Source: Lachnospiraceae bacterium
GTDB lineage: Bacteria > Bacillota > Clostridia > Lachnospirales > Lachnospiraceae
Assembly (NCBI GenBank): GCA_009911185.1
Contig: QXWW01000017.1
Location: forward strand, 16,416-80,415
DNA: 64,000 nucleotides
Direction of reading: 5' to 3'
In this document: positions 56,139 through 64,000 of the stretch, piece by piece
Layout of the letters: each line of letters starts with the position of its first letter
How positions within the stretch are numbered: the first letter of the stretch is position 1
Notes under the pieces: generated by a model
The model's input: the letters and a program-made list of their open reading frames with translations, nothing else
The model's database searches: none
What the model was told of the DNA's origin: nothing
Translations under genes and position numbers: made by a program

Positions 56139-56570
56139 ATGATTGGAATTTTTATTGCGCTTTTATCAGGAGCACTTATGAGTATCCAGGGCGTATTTAA
56201 TACAGAGGTGACAAAAGGGAGCAGTATGTGGGTCAGTACAAGCTGGGTGCAGTTTTCAGCGTTGGTAGTCTGCCTTGGGGCATGGCTGCTTCAGGATCGC
56301 AGCAGTTTTGCCGCCCTTTGGCAGATCCAGCCCAAATATATGCTGCTGGGCGGGGCGATTGGAGCCTTTATTACTTATACAGTGATCAAAGCCATGGCGT
56401 CGCTGGGTCCTGCACGGGCTGTTATGCTGATCGTAGTGGCACAGTTGCTCGTGGCTTATCTGATTGAACTTTTTGGCATGTTCGGCGTGGATAAACAGCC
56501 TTTTGCGTGGCGCAGAATTATAGGAATGGCTGTCTGCATCGGCGGTATCATTTTATTTAAATGGGAATAG
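56139..56570 (+). CDS. DMT-superfamily membrane protein (YdcZ/DUF606 type)
   Basis: 143 aa from ATG 56139 (AGGAGGG upstream). About five helices in a single half-size repeat: IGIFIALLSGALMSIQGVFNTEV at the start and GMAVCIGGIILFKWE at the end, which is the DUF606/EamA-like pattern. Small half-size transporters of this type often work as dimers. Substrate unknown. Confidence 0.82.
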   Translation: MIGIFIALLSGALMSIQGVFNTEVTKGSSMWVSTSWVQFSALVVCLGAWLLQDRSSFAALWQIQPKYMLLGGAIGAFITYTVIKAMASLGPARAVMLIVVAQLLVAYLIELFGMFGVDKQPFAWRRIIGMAVCIGGIILFKWE

Positions 56571-56649
56571 AAAAAACTGGCGGTTCTTTGGCCTGCCCAG
56601 TACAACCTGCTCATGGTAATAAAATTTAAGAGAAGTTTTTGAAATACTC

Positions 56650-56678
56650 TTGTAATAAATAAGGAATTTCGTTACAAT
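56650..56678 (+). promoter_or_regulatory. Predicted promoter of the comEA-led operon
   Basis: TTGTAA (56650-56655), a 17-nt spacer and TACAAT (56673-56678). Confidence 0.6.
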
Positions 56679-56739
56679 AGAATGGATTCGTGAATAGGGC
56701 TTTTCTCATCCTCTGGTCAAAGAGAAAGGTGGGAAAGGT

Positions 56740-57339
56740 ATGAAAAGAATAAAAAAAATGATATTCATTCTGCTGCTTATGGCTCTGCTGCCGGCCTGCG
56801 GGGAAAGCTCCCGGAAGGCAGAAGAGATACTTTTGCCAGGTGAAAGTGAGGAAACGGATGCTGATAGTAAGCCTGAGGAAGAAGCACAGCGGGGGACAGA
56901 GGAAGCGTCCCGTATTTATGTGCAGGTGTGCGGCGCTGTGGAGCATCCGGGCGTTTATGAACTGCCGGAGGGCAGCCGCGTATTTCATGCGCTTGCACTT
57001 GCCGGAGGCGTTACCCAGGAGGCAGATTCCGCAAGCCTGAATCAGGCAGAGTGTGTAACGGATGGGCAGATGATACAGGTATTGACAGCCGAAGAGACGG
57101 CGGCCCAGGGAGAGAAGCGCGCAGAAGCACAGGCGGAGGATGACGGGAAAGTGAATCTGAACACTGCGGCCAAAGAAGAATTGATGACGCTGGCAGGAAT
57201 CGGAGAAGCTAAGGCCAAAAGCATCCTCTCGTGGCGCGAAGAGCATGGAAGCTTTGCACAGATTGAAGATCTGATGAAAATAGAAGGAATCAAAGAAGGC
57301 GTGTTTTCCAAAATAAAGGACAGCGTCAAGGTTCAATGA
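56740..57339 (+). CDS. comEA: ComEA-like competence DNA-binding lipoprotein
   Basis: 199 aa. The N-terminus is a lipoprotein signal (FILLLMALLPAC, lipid-modified C20) where most ComEA proteins have a membrane anchor. An acidic linker is followed by a SLBB domain (IYVQVCGAVEHPGVYELPEGSRV) and a C-terminal helix-hairpin-helix domain (VNLNTAAKEELMTLAGIGEAKAKSI). It binds incoming double-stranded DNA at the cell surface and hands it to ComEC, whose gene lies 3.2 kb downstream in the same orientation. Confidence 0.92.
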   Translation: MKRIKKMIFILLLMALLPACGESSRKAEEILLPGESEETDADSKPEEEAQRGTEEASRIYVQVCGAVEHPGVYELPEGSRVFHALALAGGVTQEADSASLNQAECVTDGQMIQVLTAEETAAQGEKRAEAQAEDDGKVNLNTAAKEELMTLAGIGEAKAKSILSWREEHGSFAQIEDLMKIEGIKEGVFSKIKDSVKVQ

Positions 57340-57345
57340 GGTGAA

Positions 57346-58038
57346 ATGATGGCAAAAAAGGTTCTTGTAGTCGATGATGAGAAATTAATAGTAAAAGGAA
57401 TCCGTTTCAGCCTGGAGCAGGATGGCATGGAAGTGGACTGTGCCTATGACGGCGAGGAAGCTTTAAAGCTTGCAAAGGAAAATACTTATGATATGATACT
57501 GCTTGATCTTATGCTGCCCAAAATGGACGGCTTTGAAGTGTGCCAGCAGATCCGTGAGTTTTCCATGACGCCCGTCATTATGCTGACTGCAAAGGGAGAT
57601 GATATGGATAAGATTCTGGGCCTGGAATACGGGGCGGATGACTACATAACAAAACCCTTTAATATTCTGGAAGTAAAAGCGCGGATTAAAGCGATTATGC
57701 GCAGAACTTCTCCGATGCAGCGCAAAGGCGAAGAGAATAAAGTGGTAGAGAACGGTGATTTGAGTCTGGACTGCGAGAGCCGCCGTCTGTTCATCCTCGA
57801 GAAAGAAATTAATGTTACGGCAAGAGAATTTGACCTTCTGGCTCTTTTGGTGCTCAATCCCAATAAAGTGTATAGCAGGGAAAAGCTGTTGAAACTGGTA
57901 TGGGGCAGTGATTATCCCGGAGACGTGCGTACCGTTGACGTACATGTGCGCCGTCTTCGCGAGAAGATTGAGGCGAATCCCAGCGATCCCAAATATGTGC
58001 AGACGAAATGGGGCGTGGGATATTATTATCAGGGGTAG
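57346..58038 (+). CDS. OmpR/PhoB-family response regulator
   Basis: 230 aa. Receiver with D10-D11, phospho-acceptor D54 (LLDLMLPKMDG) and the T/K pair (LTAKG), then a winged-helix DNA-binding domain (TAREFDLLALLVLNPNKVYSREKLL, TVDVHVRRLREKIE, TKWGVGYYY). The start is the ATG at 57346 (a second ATG follows directly). Paired with the histidine kinase 15 bp downstream. The architecture resembles the WalR/YycF and PhoP group, but targets cannot be read from sequence. Confidence 0.94.
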   Translation: MMAKKVLVVDDEKLIVKGIRFSLEQDGMEVDCAYDGEEALKLAKENTYDMILLDLMLPKMDGFEVCQQIREFSMTPVIMLTAKGDDMDKILGLEYGADDYITKPFNILEVKARIKAIMRRTSPMQRKGEENKVVENGDLSLDCESRRLFILEKEINVTAREFDLLALLVLNPNKVYSREKLLKLVWGSDYPGDVRTVDVHVRRLREKIEANPSDPKYVQTKWGVGYYYQG

Positions 58039-58053
58039 GCAGCGGAGACGAAG

Positions 58054-59472
58054 ATGAAGAGATTCAAGATCATACATAGCCTGAAATTCCGTTTGTTCCT
58101 GCTCATTGTGCTGATTGGGATGCTGCCCAATCTTGTGCTGCGGTTTGGACTTTTGTCCAGCTACGAGAGCCGGTCAGTCACAAACCGCAGCATCGATATT
58201 TTAAGCCAGGCAAAGATGCTGGGAAATCAGGTTCTTACTTATAACTATATGACAGATACTTCCGTCGAAATTGTCAACGCCCAGTTAGAGCAGTTATCTA
58301 ATATTTATGACGGAAGAGTGCTGATTATCAATAACCGTTTTCAGATTGTGAAAGACACATATGGACTGGATACGGGCAAGACGATTATTTCAGAGGAAGT
58401 GGTAAAAAGCTTTCAGGGGGATGAAATCAGTAAATACGATGCAAAGAACCGTTATATTGAGCTGGCGTTTCCTCTGAAAAATGCAGATACCCAGGAGACC
58501 ATGGGGGTGATGCTGGTCAGCGTGTCCACCGACAGCATTATGATGAATTATGATTATCTGAAAAAAAATGCCCAGGTAATCGAAATGGCAAGCGCAGTAC
58601 TGATCATTGCCCTGGCCTTATTCTGGTCCAGGCATCTGGTTTTGCCGTTCCGTAAACTGACAAAGTCTCTGGAAGAGATTCAGACAGAGGATGAAGAGGA
58701 TAAGCTGATGATCTCTGACTATACAGAGACCGAGGCCATTTCCGACGCCTTTAATGAAATGCTGGGAAGAATCCGGATTATTGATGAATCCAGGCAGGAG
58801 TTTGTGTCAAACGTCTCCCATGAACTGAAAACGCCTCTGACCTCTATGAAGGTTCTTGCAGATTCTCTGTTGGGACAGGAGGACGTTCCCGCAGAATTGT
58901 ATAAGGAATTTATGAGTGATATTGCGGAGGAGATTGAACGGGAAAATAAAATTATCAACGATCTTCTTTCTCTGGTGAAAATGGATAAATCAGCCGGGAG
59001 CCTGAATATTTCAGCAGTCAACGTGAATGAGCTGCTGGAACTGATTATGAAGCGTGTCAGGCCGATCGCTGAGAGACAGAATATTGAACTGGTGCTTGAG
59101 AGTTTTCGTCCGGTTACGGCGGAGATCGACGAGGTGAAACTATCTCTTGCCTTAACTAATTTGGTAGAAAATGCCATTAAGTATAATAAAAAAGAGGGAT
59201 GGGTTCACGTATCCTTAAACGCGGACCACAAATATTTCTTTGTGCGGGTTGAAGACTCAGGAATCGGTATTCCAGAGGAATCCCTGGAACATATTTATGA
59301 AAGATTTTTCCGCGTAGATAAATCGCATTCCAGAGAGATTGGCGGAACCGGACTGGGGCTTGCGATTACGAGAAATGCAGTGCTGATGCACCGGGGCGCG
59401 ATTAAGGCGCACAGCAAAGAAGGGGAAGGAACGACCTTTACCGTTCGTATTCCTCTTACGTATATTGCCTGA
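58054..59472 (+). CDS. Membrane sensor histidine kinase
   Basis: 472 aa. Helix 1 (about 11-30), an extracytoplasmic sensor (about 31-178), helix 2 (about 179-195), HAMP (LVLPFRKLTKSLEEIQ), HisKA with H256 (SNVSHELKTPLTSMK), HATPase (NLVENAIKYNK, DSGIGIPEE, GGTGLGLAITRNAV). Cognate partner of the upstream response regulator. Placed between comEA and a GerM-like gene. Confidence 0.94.
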   Translation: MKRFKIIHSLKFRLFLLIVLIGMLPNLVLRFGLLSSYESRSVTNRSIDILSQAKMLGNQVLTYNYMTDTSVEIVNAQLEQLSNIYDGRVLIINNRFQIVKDTYGLDTGKTIISEEVVKSFQGDEISKYDAKNRYIELAFPLKNADTQETMGVMLVSVSTDSIMMNYDYLKKNAQVIEMASAVLIIALALFWSRHLVLPFRKLTKSLEEIQTEDEEDKLMISDYTETEAISDAFNEMLGRIRIIDESRQEFVSNVSHELKTPLTSMKVLADSLLGQEDVPAELYKEFMSDIAEEIERENKIINDLLSLVKMDKSAGSLNISAVNVNELLELIMKRVRPIAERQNIELVLESFRPVTAEIDEVKLSLALTNLVENAIKYNKKEGWVHVSLNADHKYFFVRVEDSGIGIPEESLEHIYERFFRVDKSHSREIGGTGLGLAITRNAVLMHRGAIKAHSKEGEGTTFTVRIPLTYIA

Positions 59473-59522
59473 ATTTAAGGGATTAAGAATGTGCCGGGGC
59501 ACATGCACCAGGGAGGGTTTGC

Positions 59523-60488
59523 ATGAAAAGAATGAAACAGGCATTGCTTCTGATGCTGGCAGTTCTCATGGTGGGCGCTGCAGGCTGTGGAACTGCGCAG
59601 GAAGAGGTTTCCGAATATTACATTTACTATATAAATAAAGAAAAAACGAAGACCGTTGCCGTAGGCTATGAGCCAGAGGAGACGGGCACCGAGAACATGA
59701 TACAGGAATTTCTGGAAGAGCTGTTTCGGGATACGGAGGTTTTGGATTACCGCAGGCCAATCCCCAGCGGGGTAGAACTGGCGTCGTGGGAAATAAAGGA
59801 CGGCCAGTTGTCGCTGTATTTTAACAGCGCTTATCTGGAAATGAAAAATGTCGAGGAGGTGCTGTGCCGCGCCGCTATTGTAAGGACGCTTATACAGGCC
59901 AAAGGCGTGGAATGTATCTCTTTTTATGTGGGGGACGCCCCATTGGTGGATCAGGAAGGCACTCCCGTGGGACTTATGACGGCAGAGAGTTTTATTGAGA
60001 ATCCGGGCGAGCAGATCAATACCATTCAGACGGCAAGCATTACCCTGTATTTTTCCAATAAAGCGGGGGACGGTCTGGTGAAAGAAGTACAGGAGATCCA
60101 TTACAGCAGCAATATTTCACTGGAAAAACTGGTGATGGAGCAGCTATTGAAAGGGCCACAGGGAAAAGAAGGACGGACTGCGATTCCAGATGGAACCAAG
60201 CTGGTCGGGGTATCCGTATTGGATGGGGTATGTTTTGTAAATTTCAGCGAGGGTTTTCTGAACCAGAATTATGAAGTTGCAGAACAGGTCGTTATTTATT
60301 CTATTACCAATTCGCTGGCGGAGTTGCCTGATATCAATAAAGTACAGATTTCTGTGAATGGAGACAGTAATCTTGTCTACCGGGAAAAAATGGATCTGAA
60401 TGTGATGTATGAAAGGAATCTGGATTACATGGATAGCACACAAGAATCACAGAAGCAGCATATTAAAAGAAATATAAATAATAAATAA
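59523..60488 (+). CDS. GerMN-domain lipoprotein (GerM-like)
   Basis: 321 aa. Lipobox VGAAGC (C22), then two GerMN domains: the first about 30-165 (YYIYYINKEKTKTV, LSLYFNSAYLEM), the second about 180-300 (ITLYFSNKAGDGL, CFVNFSEGFLNQ). GerM proteins act at the cell surface in sporulation and germination. Downstream of a two-component pair, it could also be a sensor accessory. GGGAGGG precedes the start. Confidence 0.88.
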   Translation: MKRMKQALLLMLAVLMVGAAGCGTAQEEVSEYYIYYINKEKTKTVAVGYEPEETGTENMIQEFLEELFRDTEVLDYRRPIPSGVELASWEIKDGQLSLYFNSAYLEMKNVEEVLCRAAIVRTLIQAKGVECISFYVGDAPLVDQEGTPVGLMTAESFIENPGEQINTIQTASITLYFSNKAGDGLVKEVQEIHYSSNISLEKLVMEQLLKGPQGKEGRTAIPDGTKLVGVSVLDGVCFVNFSEGFLNQNYEVAEQVVIYSITNSLAELPDINKVQISVNGDSNLVYREKMDLNVMYERNLDYMDSTQESQKQHIKRNINNK

Positions 60489-60519
60489 GTAAAAATAGAA
60501 TAGAAAACAGGAGGAGATA

Positions 60520-62904
60520 ATGGCAAGACGGACAGTCTGCAGTCTGTGTTTGTCCCTGATTTTGGGGATTTTGTACCAAAGTTCCGGGCAAATCTGGTAT
60601 TTCCTGGCGCTTATACTACTACAATTTGTTGCAGGCGCAGGATTGGTGAAACAAAAGGAAAGGGGCAAAAGAATTTTTCTGGCGAGGGGCATTTGCTGCC
60701 TGTGTCTGTTTGGTGCTGGAGCAGCGCATATGCAGACGCAGCAAGCGGTCCGGATCAGGCTGGAGAAAGAGCTTTCCCCAGGGCAGGAAATTATCGTTCA
60801 GGGAAAGGTTTCCGCAAAAGAAGAAAAAAATAAGCAATTCATTTATTATCTTAAGGATGTCCGGGTAGTAGCAGAGGGCACCGTTTTTCCCAGCTATGGG
60901 ATTCTGATTTATCATTCTAAAGGGCAGTATCAGCCAGGGAATATTATTTACGTCCAGGGAAGATACCAGCCGTTCCAAATATCCCGCAATGAAGGCAATT
61001 TTAATGAAAAACAATATCAGCAGAGCAGGAAATGGGAATTTCGTGTTTTTTCGGAGTCCATATCACTGATAGCGGCAAACGAAAACAGATATCTTTTATT
61101 TTTGAAAAAGGTTCGCCAGAGAATCCGGGAAGTATTCGTATCTTCTATGAGTGCAGAGGACGCGGGAGTGATGGCGAATCTGACCCTGGGAGATAAATCT
61201 CTGCTTGACCGGGAAATCAAAGAATTATACCAGAGGGCGGGCATTTCTCATATTCTTGCGATTTCCGGACTGCATGTATCTCTTTTTGGCATGGGCATAT
61301 TCCGCCTTTTGAAGCTTATGGGCTGTACTCAGAAATTAGGGACCTTTTTTGCCATGGGAACAATGATAAGTTTTGGGATGCTCTCTGGTATGGAGGTTTC
61401 TGCCCAACGCGCCCTGGGAATGTTCCTGCTGTTGATGGCGGCGCAGGCGGGCGGTTACAGTTATGATTCGCTGACTGCTCTGTCTTTGGCGGCAATGGTT
61501 CAGCTTTGGGAAAATCCCTTTTTGCTGGCGAACCCTGCATTTTTATTTTCTTACAGCGCTGTCCTGGGAGTGAGCCTGGCAGCCAGGATTTATAAAGACG
61601 CCGCCAGAGAACGAAAACAGGCAAAAAAGGAGAGAAGGGAGTGTTTGGGAATTGTGACAAAAATGGCGGCAACAATCAAAGAAACCATGTTTGTAAGCCT
61701 TTGCATTCAATTGTTTACGCTGCCGTTGAACATGTATTTTTATTATGAAATATCTCCTTACAGTGTTTTGGTAAATGGGTGTATTCTGCCTTTTCTGGGG
61801 CTTCTTCTATTTCTGGGAATTACAGGAGGCGTTCTGGGAAGTTTTCTGCCTTTTGGAGGAGCGGCGTTATTAAAGCCGGCAGGATGGATGTTAGGAATCA
61901 ACCGCGGGCTCTGCCAGGCGTTTTTGCGTCTTCCGGCAGCGGAGTATATCACCGGGAAACCGGCAGCGGGCTGGCTGGCCGTCTATTACAGTCTGCTGCT
62001 GCTTAGTCTGTATCTGGTCTGGCGCTGTAAAGAGAGGAGATGGTCCGCCGTGGCGGTCATTGCCATGTTTTGCCTGATATTGATCCGGCAGCATCCCCGG
62101 TTTGAAATCAGTGTGCTGGATGTGGGACAGGGGGACGGAAGCTTTATCCAGACGGAGTCTGGAGAGTGTTTTTTTGTAGATGGAGGCAGCAGCGATGTCA
62201 AGAAAGTGGGAGAATACCGGATACTTCCGTTTTTGAAGTCCAGAGGGGTTTCTTCCATCAAAGGCTGGGTGGTAAGCCATGCAGACGAGGATCATATCAG
62301 CGGTTTGAAAGAGGCGCTGCAGCAGGGCTTTTCCGTGGAATATCTGATTCTGGCAAAAGGAATGGTGAGAGACGGGGCAATGGAGGAATTACAAGAGCTG
62401 GCCGGGGAAGCGGGCTGCCAATTGCTCTATGTCACTCCGGGTATGCGGTTCGGAACGAAGGATACGGTGTTTACGGTGCTGTGGCCGCAATCTTTACCGC
62501 AAGTCTCAGAGAATATGGAAAAGGATAGAAATGCAGCGTCTTTGTCGGTTCTGCTTGAGCATCGGGAATTTACCGGGATATTCACAGGAGATATTGGGAG
62601 TGAACAGGAACAGGAGCTGCTGGAGGAGGATGTTACGGCAAGGCATGAAATCTCCTCCGTAGATTTCTACAAGGCGGCGCACCATGGAGCGAATGGTTCG
62701 AACAGCCAAAAATTTTTGGAAACAATTTCACCGAAAATGACGCTCATTTCCTGTGGAGAAAAAAATTCTTATGGGCATCCGGGCACGGAAGCCTTAGAGC
62801 GGATAAAAAAGACGCAAAGCAGGATCTTTTGCACGATGGATAAGGGGCAGATCCGGGTGATTCCCGGAAAGGAAGGCATACAGGTATGGACATTTTTGCC
62901 ATGA
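60520..62904 (+). CDS. comEC: DNA internalisation competence protein ComEC/Rec2
   Basis: 794 aa. An N-terminal helix pair with a DUF4131-type OB domain (about 75-190), the central Competence membrane domain with about seven helices (ISHILAISGLHVSLFGMGI is its hallmark), and a C-terminal metallo-beta-lactamase domain (VLDVGQGDGSFIQ, VSHADEDHISGL, YKAAHHGANGSNS). It forms the channel that takes single-stranded DNA into the cytoplasm. AGGAGG upstream of ATG 60520. Confidence 0.95.
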   Translation: MARRTVCSLCLSLILGILYQSSGQIWYFLALILLQFVAGAGLVKQKERGKRIFLARGICCLCLFGAGAAHMQTQQAVRIRLEKELSPGQEIIVQGKVSAKEEKNKQFIYYLKDVRVVAEGTVFPSYGILIYHSKGQYQPGNIIYVQGRYQPFQISRNEGNFNEKQYQQSRKWEFRVFSESISLIAANENRYLLFLKKVRQRIREVFVSSMSAEDAGVMANLTLGDKSLLDREIKELYQRAGISHILAISGLHVSLFGMGIFRLLKLMGCTQKLGTFFAMGTMISFGMLSGMEVSAQRALGMFLLLMAAQAGGYSYDSLTALSLAAMVQLWENPFLLANPAFLFSYSAVLGVSLAARIYKDAARERKQAKKERRECLGIVTKMAATIKETMFVSLCIQLFTLPLNMYFYYEISPYSVLVNGCILPFLGLLLFLGITGGVLGSFLPFGGAALLKPAGWMLGINRGLCQAFLRLPAAEYITGKPAAGWLAVYYSLLLLSLYLVWRCKERRWSAVAVIAMFCLILIRQHPRFEISVLDVGQGDGSFIQTESGECFFVDGGSSDVKKVGEYRILPFLKSRGVSSIKGWVVSHADEDHISGLKEALQQGFSVEYLILAKGMVRDGAMEELQELAGEAGCQLLYVTPGMRFGTKDTVFTVLWPQSLPQVSENMEKDRNAASLSVLLEHREFTGIFTGDIGSEQEQELLEEDVTARHEISSVDFYKAAHHGANGSNSQKFLETISPKMTLISCGEKNSYGHPGTEALERIKKTQSRIFCTMDKGQIRVIPGKEGIQVWTFLP

Positions 62905-62954
62905 ATAGTGTATGATAGAAAAAACGGCGGTTTGTCCGTAAGAAGGAGCAGACA

Positions 62955-63968
62955 ATGAAGAGTATTCTTGAGGATATTGAAACGGGGAATTTTCGTTCAG
63001 TATATCTGTTGTATGGAGAAGAAGCTTACTTGAAACGCCAGTACAGACAGAAACTGCGCAAGGCTTTGGCGGCGGCGGATGATACGATGAATGTAACTTT
63101 GTTTCAGGGAAAGAACATGAACCCCGGCAAGGTCATTGATTTAGCGGAGACGCTTCCTTTTTTTGCAGAGCGCAGGCTGATTATGATAGAAGACAGCGGA
63201 GTTTTTAAGACTTCCTGTGAAGAGCTTGCAGACTATATGAAACAGATTGCAGAGACAACTTGTTTTGTGTTTGTAGAAGAGGAAGTGGACAAGCGCAGTA
63301 AAATGTACAAGGCGGTAAAGAAAGCGGGACGGGCAGTGGAATTTGCCCGTCAGACAGAGCAGGTGCTGACACGGTGGATTCTGTCCAGACTGAAACGGGA
63401 AAAGAAGAAGATTACGCAGGCGGATATGCGTCTGTTGCTGGAGAAAACCGGAAACGATATGGAAAATATAGACAGGGAGCTGGAAAAGCTTTTTTGCTAT
63501 ACTCTGGGACGGGAAGCGATTACGGCGGAAGATGTGGAAGCTGTCTGCGTGACACAGACTACCGGAAGAATTTTTGAAATGGTGAATAAAATCGCCGAAA
63601 AACAGCAAAAACAGGCATTGAATTTGTATTATGACCTGCTTGCCATGAAGGAACCCCCTATGCGGATTCTGTTCTTGATCGCACGTCAGTTTAAAATTTT
63701 ACTGTTGGTGAAAAGCCTTAGAGATCAGGGCTACGATCATAAATTTATTGCTTCTAAGGCCGGGATCCCGGAATTTGCTGTCAGGAAGAATATTTCCCAG
63801 GCAGGAGGTTTTTCCGTACAACAGCTTCGGGAAGCGTTGGAGGAATGCGTACAGACAGAAGAGGACGTAAAGACGGGGAACCTCAACGACAGGATGGCTG
63901 TAGAGCTGTTGATTGTGCGATACAGCAGTCAGGCGGAGTTATCGAAAAATTCCGTCTTTCAGAGCTGA
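62955..63968 (+). CDS. holA: DNA polymerase III delta subunit
   Basis: 337 aa. YLLYGEEAYLKRQYRQKLRKAL at the start, LPFFAERRLIMIED, a helical lid, and the C-terminal collar domain with the family's PPMRILFLIARQFKILL. It opens the beta clamp in the clamp loader. Follows comEC by 50 bp, a common Firmicute order; rpsT, the usual next gene, is absent and lies at 20.8 kb on the other strand. Confidence 0.94.
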   Translation: MKSILEDIETGNFRSVYLLYGEEAYLKRQYRQKLRKALAAADDTMNVTLFQGKNMNPGKVIDLAETLPFFAERRLIMIEDSGVFKTSCEELADYMKQIAETTCFVFVEEEVDKRSKMYKAVKKAGRAVEFARQTEQVLTRWILSRLKREKKKITQADMRLLLEKTGNDMENIDRELEKLFCYTLGREAITAEDVEAVCVTQTTGRIFEMVNKIAEKQQKQALNLYYDLLAMKEPPMRILFLIARQFKILLLVKSLRDQGYDHKFIASKAGIPEFAVRKNISQAGGFSVQQLREALEECVQTEEDVKTGNLNDRMAVELLIVRYSSQAELSKNSVFQS

Positions 63969-64000
63969 GAATAAACTCACCGGTCGGTGAAATCAAGGTC
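63969..64000. other. Window end after holA
   Basis: 32 bp containing a short TCACC-GGTC-GGTGA palindrome at about 63977-63990. Too short to call a terminator or the start of another gene. Confidence 0.3.

Overview
The window looks like chromosomal DNA of a spore-forming member of the class Clostridia, most likely a Lachnospiraceae-type gut Firmicute. Reasons seen in the sequence: sporulation genes (gpr, spoIIP, a GerM-like lipoprotein), groESL behind a CIRCE element, strong AGGAGG ribosome binding sites, TTGACA-N17-TATAAT promoters, moderate GC by eye, and housekeeping proteins that all read as Clostridia versions. No rRNA, tRNA, CRISPR array or intact insertion sequence was found.

Layout. 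1-5.5 kb is an accessory island. A two-gene minus-strand operon encodes an 884-aa protein with both double-psi beta-barrel signatures of the eukaryotic RdRP/YonO polymerase family, including a DxDGD catalytic loop, followed by a zinc-ribbon protein. It diverges from a degenerate tyrosine-recombinase-fold protein resembling the SPbeta-type repressor MrpR. The shared promoter region holds three copies of a 12-bp operator-like sequence placed around two good promoters. Next to it is a small unknown gene whose perfect promoter carries two LexA (SOS) boxes. This set is the best candidate for an undescribed system: a damage-responsive, repressor-controlled, single-subunit RNA polymerase module.

5.5-11 kb: DUF512 radical SAM protein, der, plsY, gpsA, a paired 53-bp repeat and a small Ser/Thr kinase. 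11-20.7 kb: a type IIA topoisomerase pair without a GyrA box (ParE/ParC-like), a hybrid histidine kinase, nadB, nadC and a C_GCAxxG_C_C protein. 20.7-24.5 kb: rpsT (minus strand), gpr, spoIIP and a CorA-like transporter. 24.5-32 kb: groESL, an HPt protein, DegV, purA, a HAD phosphatase and azlCD.

32.1-34.7 kb is an AT-rich accessory insert: an AAA ATPase fused in operon to a small protein with a PD-(D/E)XK-like pattern (a possible defence pair), followed by gene debris. 34.7-42 kb: a PfkB sugar kinase, PTS enzyme I, deoD, a secreted GH5 glycosidase, a small unknown protein and a PAS hybrid kinase. 42-48.5 kb: ilvD, nfo, cbiQ, cbiO, an HD protein and an acyltransferase-like membrane protein. 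48.7-50.3 kb: a cobalamin riboswitch in front of cbiM and cbiN, so the cobalt ECF transporter is split into two loci. 50.6-56 kb: two ARG boxes and an arginine operon argC-GNAT-argJ-argB-argD. 56-64 kb: a DMT-type protein, comEA (as a lipoprotein), a two-component system, a GerM-like lipoprotein, comEC and holA.

Three diverged copies of a structured intergenic element (about 150-240 bp, with compensatory base changes) lie after groEL, between the cobalamin riboswitch and cbiM, and between cbiN and argC. All are on the plus strand, and they are the second most unusual feature of the window.
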